In this document: positions 61,387 to 64,000 of the stretch, piece after piece
Numbering within the stretch: position 1 is the first letter of the stretch
Layout: each line of letters begins with the position of its first letter
Origin: Sphingopyxis fribergensis
GTDB taxonomy: Bacteria; Pseudomonadota; Alphaproteobacteria; Sphingomonadales; Sphingomonadaceae
Direction: 5' to 3'
Length of the DNA stretch: 64,000 bases
NCBI RefSeq assembly: GCF_000803645.1
Contig: NZ_CP009122.1
Location: 1-64,000 of the forward strand
Program-made: the position numbers and the translations under genes
The notes under the pieces: generated by a model
Told to the model about the DNA's origin: nothing
Database searches by the model: none
What the model saw: only the letters and a program-made list of their open reading frames with translations

Positions 61387-61635
61387 ATGATGGACCGTAA
61401 ATCGCGCGAGCAGCGGCTGCAACTCTGGCGAGCCGAGCGGGCCGTTGACCGCTTGCCCCGCATGACCCGCAAGGTCTTTCTCGCGATCCGCGTCGAGGAG
61501 CTGAGCTATTCCGAGATTGCCGCCCGGTTCGGCATCAGCATCGCCGATGTCGAGGCGCATTTTGCGGTGGCCTTGCGCATCCTCAAGAAAGTCATGGATG
61601 AAAAAGATCCATGGTGGTGGCGATTCCGGCGGTGA
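61387..61635 (+). CDS. Sigma-70 region-4-only DNA-binding protein
   Basis: 82-residue protein that consists of a region-4.2-like HTH (LSYSEIAARFGISIADVEAHFAVALRIL) and a short basic N-terminus. Region 2 is absent, so it cannot be a complete sigma factor. GAAGGAG ribosome site. Together with leaders A-C it could regulate the element; inference. Confidence 0.82.
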   Translation: MMDRKSREQRLQLWRAERAVDRLPRMTRKVFLAIRVEELSYSEIAARFGISIADVEAHFAVALRILKKVMDEKDPWWWRFRR

Positions 61636-61696
61636 TGACCGCTCGCGAGCCGGATGGCGCTTGCCATCCGGCCGATGCAATTACAGGATGATAAGG

Positions 61697-62626
61697 ATGC
61701 GAACCGACCTCGATCATCTCCCGACCAACAAGCAACGCGAACTCGAGCGCGTAAAGCAGATCATCTTCGAGGAGTTCGCCGACAGCATCGCGCTCGCGAC
61801 GATGAGCTGGAAGAAGGAGGGCCGGATCGACAAGATCATCCTTTACGGCAGCTACGCGCGCGGCGGCTGGGTCGATGAGCCGCATACGGCGAAGGGCTAT
61901 CGGTCGGACTTCGATCTGCTGATCATCGTCAGCGACAAGCGCCTCACCGACAAGGTCGAATTTTGGCCGAAGATCGAGGACCGTCTCAATCGCGAGCTGT
62001 TGATCGACAAGACGCTCCACACGCCCGTCAACCTCATTATCCATACCATGTCCGAAGTGAACGACGGTCTCGCGCACGGGCGCTATTTCTTCATGGACAT
62101 CGCGAAGGACGGCATCGCGCTTTACGAGTTCGACAACAAGGAATTGCACAAGCCCAAGCCGAAGACACCCGATCAGGCGCTCGACATGGCGCAGGAATAT
62201 CTTGACAGCTTTTTTCCAGCGGCGATGCAATCTTTTGAGGGCGCACATTTCCACATTGGCAAGGGATACGTGAAGAAGGCAGCGTTCGACCTGCACCAGA
62301 CGACGGAGCAACTTTACCATTGCGTCCTATTGGTCTGCACTTTCTACACCCCGCATGTTCATAATCTGGCGTTCCTTCGCACCCAGGCCGAACGCCTCGA
62401 CATGCGTCTCGTCGATGTCTGGCCGCGCGAATTGAAGTCGGATCGCAGGCATTTCGAGAAGCTCAAGGAAGCCTATGTGAAGGCGCGCTACTCGAAGCAT
62501 TACCGCATCACCGAGGAGGAATTGCGCTGGCTCGGCGAACGCGTCGAAGAACTCGGTCGGGTCGTGCATGCCATTTGTTCGGAGCGAATTGCCCAGCTTA
62601 AAGCCGCTACGCAGGCTGGTCGCTGA
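61697..62626 (+). CDS. Nucleotidyltransferase-HEPN fusion protein
   Basis: Protein of 309 residues. The N-terminal half is a minimal nucleotidyltransferase (GSYARG at 51-56, acid pair DFD at 71-73). The C-terminal half (about 170-300) is a HEPN domain (KKAAFDLHQTTEQLYHCVLL and ARYSKHY). In the classical MNT/HEPN toxin-antitoxin the two are separate; here they are fused and no canonical R-x4-6-H is clear. ATG 61697 has AGGA at about 8 bases; ATG 61688 is the alternative. A tightly linked CxxC protein follows. Confidence 0.85.
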   Translation: MRTDLDHLPTNKQRELERVKQIIFEEFADSIALATMSWKKEGRIDKIILYGSYARGGWVDEPHTAKGYRSDFDLLIIVSDKRLTDKVEFWPKIEDRLNRELLIDKTLHTPVNLIIHTMSEVNDGLAHGRYFFMDIAKDGIALYEFDNKELHKPKPKTPDQALDMAQEYLDSFFPAAMQSFEGAHFHIGKGYVKKAAFDLHQTTEQLYHCVLLVCTFYTPHVHNLAFLRTQAERLDMRLVDVWPRELKSDRRHFEKLKEAYVKARYSKHYRITEEELRWLGERVEELGRVVHAICSERIAQLKAATQAGR

Positions 62627-62641
62627 TTCGTGCCTCAACGC

Positions 62642-62854
62642 ATGACAATCGCTGGGCAAATCGAGGCGCTGATCCAGCGCCTCGAAGGCGTGGCGATCTG
62701 TGATGATTGTATCACCGATCGCCTAAATCTGTCGGTGCGCTCGCAGGCCAATGTCGTGACGCGCGGCCTTGGAGGCGCAGGCGGCTACGCCCGCGAGAAG
62801 CAGCCCTGCGGACTTTGCAGTTCGGTCAAGGTCTCGACGTCACATCATCGCTGA
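62642..62854 (+). CDS. Small zinc-ribbon-like protein downstream of the NT-HEPN gene
   Basis: Protein of 70 residues with two CxxC pairs (CDDC near 20-23 and CGLC near 56-59). The context suggests a zinc-binding partner of the nucleotidyltransferase-HEPN protein. GTG at 62630 would start only three bases after the previous stop, and ATG 62642 is the alternative chosen. Overlaps the convergent traD by 29 bases. Confidence 0.7.
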   Translation: MTIAGQIEALIQRLEGVAICDDCITDRLNLSVRSQANVVTRGLGGAGGYAREKQPCGLCSSVKVSTSHHR

Positions 62855-63056
62855 CGCCATCGGCGAACGCGCGTTTGCCGCGACGACGCCATAACATCAA
62901 TCGCTGCTCGCGGCCTTCGCCGCGCAGCGTCGCAGCGGCTTCGACGAGTAGGCCCAGAATGACGGCGCGATCGTCGCCGGTGAGCTCGACCAGATCAGCC
63001 TTTGCAACGAGGCCGCCAAGCTCGATCAACTGGCGCGTGCGTTCGCGGCGCTTCAC
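62826..63056 (-). CDS. traD: Conjugal transfer protein TraD (small)
   Basis: 76-residue protein (from GTG 63056) with KRRERTRQLIELGGLV and LMLWRRRGKRAF, the small TraD found beside TraC and TraA on Ti-type conjugative systems. The upstream frame is open but has no ATG; the start is uncertain. TraD follows traC on the same strand. Confidence 0.72.
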   Translation of the reverse strand: MKRRERTRQLIELGGLVAKADLVELTGDDRAVILGLLVEAAATLRGEGREQRLMLWRRRGKRAFADGVSDDVTSRP

Positions 63057-63072
63057 CTGCCATGCCCGCGTG

Positions 63073-63396
63073 TCATGCCGCGCCCGCTTCGCCTGAAGGC
63101 GATTGCGGGCTTGTATTGACCGCCGAAGCGCCGCGCGCGTTCCGGCCAGCGCCTTTGCGAATGCAGGCGCCGTCCCCGCGAAAGAACGCCGCGCCGCTCT
63201 TGCTCCACGCCTCCTTCCGCGCCGCGTCTGCGCCGACAACATCGAGCAGTGCACCCGCAAGCTGTTCGATCGACAAGGCATCCGCGCCTGTTGCTATCAC
63301 AAGCTCACCGAGCTGACCTTGCTTCTTCATCTTGAGCGCCTTGGCCTTGTCGGTCAGCGCCTGAAGTTCGGCGTCGAAATCTCTCGGTTTGCGCAT
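63073..63396 (-). CDS. traC: Conjugal transfer protein TraC
   Basis: 107-residue relaxosome-type protein. MRKPRDFDAELQALTDKAKALK is the family start, then QLGELVIATGADALSIEQLAGALL. In Ti-type transfer systems it assists the relaxase at oriT. ATG 63396 has AAGGACAG. Its tail ends as TraD begins. Confidence 0.88.
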   Translation of the reverse strand: MRKPRDFDAELQALTDKAKALKMKKQGQLGELVIATGADALSIEQLAGALLDVVGADAARKEAWSKSGAAFFRGDGACIRKGAGRNARGASAVNTSPQSPSGEAGAA

Positions 63397-63511
63397 CGTC
63401 TGTCCTTCCATTTGTGAGGGTCGGACGAACCAGCTATGCCGAGTCTCACGCGTGCACAAGCTGCTGAAATCTCCCGAGACTTTGTGATCCCGAGCGCGAT
63501 GAAATCGTGTG

Positions 63512-63539
63512 AGGGCGCGCTTATACGTCGTGCCGACGT
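63512..63539. other. oriT: Probable origin of transfer (oriT)
   Basis: AGGGCGCGCTTA (63512-63523) differs by one base from the MobQ-type nic region of RSF1010 (AGGGCGCACTTA, from memory of that plasmid). Directly after it is a perfect inverted repeat ACGTCG-TGC-CGACGT (63525-63539), the same layout as RSF1010. It lies between divergent traC and traA, where Ti-type systems keep oriT. The cleavage site itself is inferred. Confidence 0.75.
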
Positions 63540-63568
63540 GCTCGTTTTGCTGTAAATGGTACGCCGCT

Positions 63569-64000
63569 ATGGCGATCTACCATTTCTCGGCAAAAGTCAT
63601 TTCGCGCGCGGTCGGCAGCAGCGCGGTGGCCGCCGCCGCCTATCGCTCCGCCGATCGCCTCCACGACGAGCGGCTCGGCCGTGCCCACGACTTCTCGAAC
63701 AAGGCCGGCGTCGTCCACAGCGAAGTGCTGCTGCCCGAAGGCGCGCCCGAGGAGTGGCGCGACCGCGAAAAACTCTGGAATGATGTCGAGGCGGCGGAGA
63801 TTCGCAAGGATGCGCAGCTCGCGCGCGAAATCGAGTTCGCGATCCCGCGCGAGATGACCGAGAAACAAGGCATCGAGCTTGCCCGCGACTTCGTGCAAAG
63901 CGAGTTCGTCGACCGCGGCATGATCGCCGATCTCAATGTCCATTGGGACATCGGCGCCGACGGACTGGCACGGCCACACGCCCACGTCATGCTGACCATG
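63569..64000 (+). CDS. traA: TraA/MobA-type conjugative relaxase (N-terminal part)
   Basis: The first 144 codons are present and the gene runs out of the window. MAIYHFSAKVISRAVGSSAVAAAAYR is the MobA/MobL motif with the catalytic Tyr, and HAHVMLTM at about 137-144 is the HxH metal motif. In Ti plasmids TraA nicks oriT and has a helicase C-terminus, not visible here. ATG 63569 is not preceded by a strong ribosome site. Confidence 0.9.
   Translation, partial: MAIYHFSAKVISRAVGSSAVAAAAYRSADRLHDERLGRAHDFSNKAGVVHSEVLLPEGAPEEWRDREKLWNDVEAAEIRKDAQLAREIEFAIPREMTEKQGIELARDFVQSEFVDRGMIADLNVHWDIGADGLARPHAHVMLTM

Noticed and set aside
61697-62626. Classical two-gene MNT/HEPN toxin-antitoxin
   Set aside because: Both domains lie in one chain, and the HEPN R-x4-6-H motif is not clear; called a fusion of unknown action instead.

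Overview
The window looks like the origin-proximal start of a chromosome from a sphingomonad alphaproteobacterium, probably close to Sphingopyxis or Sphingomonas. This is inferred from the high GC content, from gene order (divergent secB and Tim44-like genes, mltA followed by an Smr gene, rpmH-rnpA-yidD-yidC-engB, dciA-dsbA-dsbA-smc, pcm-tolC-popZ) and from the families of intergenic palindromes. Base 1 is the start codon of dnaA, so the assembly was probably rotated to dnaA.

From 1 to about 54.4 kb the content is mostly housekeeping. It holds replication and cell-cycle genes (dnaA, dciA, smc, popZ, a bactofilin with an M23 peptidase), protein export and insertion (secB, yidC, yidD), translation and ribosome genes (trpS, rpmH, rnpA, engB, rsmE), and envelope genes (murJ, mltA, tolC, a TonB-dependent receptor, TadE/TadG-like proteins). 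It also holds metabolism (dapE, gshA, ubiA) and repair or sanitation genes (mutY, nudC, comM). Between 16.4 and 23.3 kb a TetR-family regulator with a 22-bp palindrome at its own start heads a run of ten small genes on the same strand. They encode VOC/glyoxalase proteins, GSTs, DUF899, duplicated DUF1428, DUF4287, a Gfa-like zinc protein and a small membrane protein, and they look like an electrophile or stress-defence cluster. A DUF1905 gene behind comM carries an apparent one-base deletion.

At 54.37 kb there is a tRNA-Cys(GCA), and immediately behind it a P4-type tyrosine recombinase. From there to the window end the content is an integrative and conjugative element: a membrane protein overlapping the integrase, two AlpA/excisionase-type HTH proteins, a large ParB-like protein, DUF736, a sigma-region-4-only protein, a nucleotidyltransferase-HEPN fusion with a small CxxC protein, TraD and TraC, and the start of a MobQ-type TraA relaxase. 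Between traC and traA lies a close match to the RSF1010-type nic sequence followed by an inverted repeat, so this is a strong oriT candidate. The right end and attR lie beyond 64 kb.

The most unusual pattern is in the element. The parB-like, DUF736 and sigma-region-4 genes are each preceded by a related GC-rich leader of about 110 to 155 nt, with the same order of sequence blocks and a strong ribosome binding site at the end. The DUF736 copy sits behind a perfect 21-bp inverted repeat with nested stems. This suggests a shared regulatory RNA or promoter module that ties these genes into one regulon. I cannot name it from known families.
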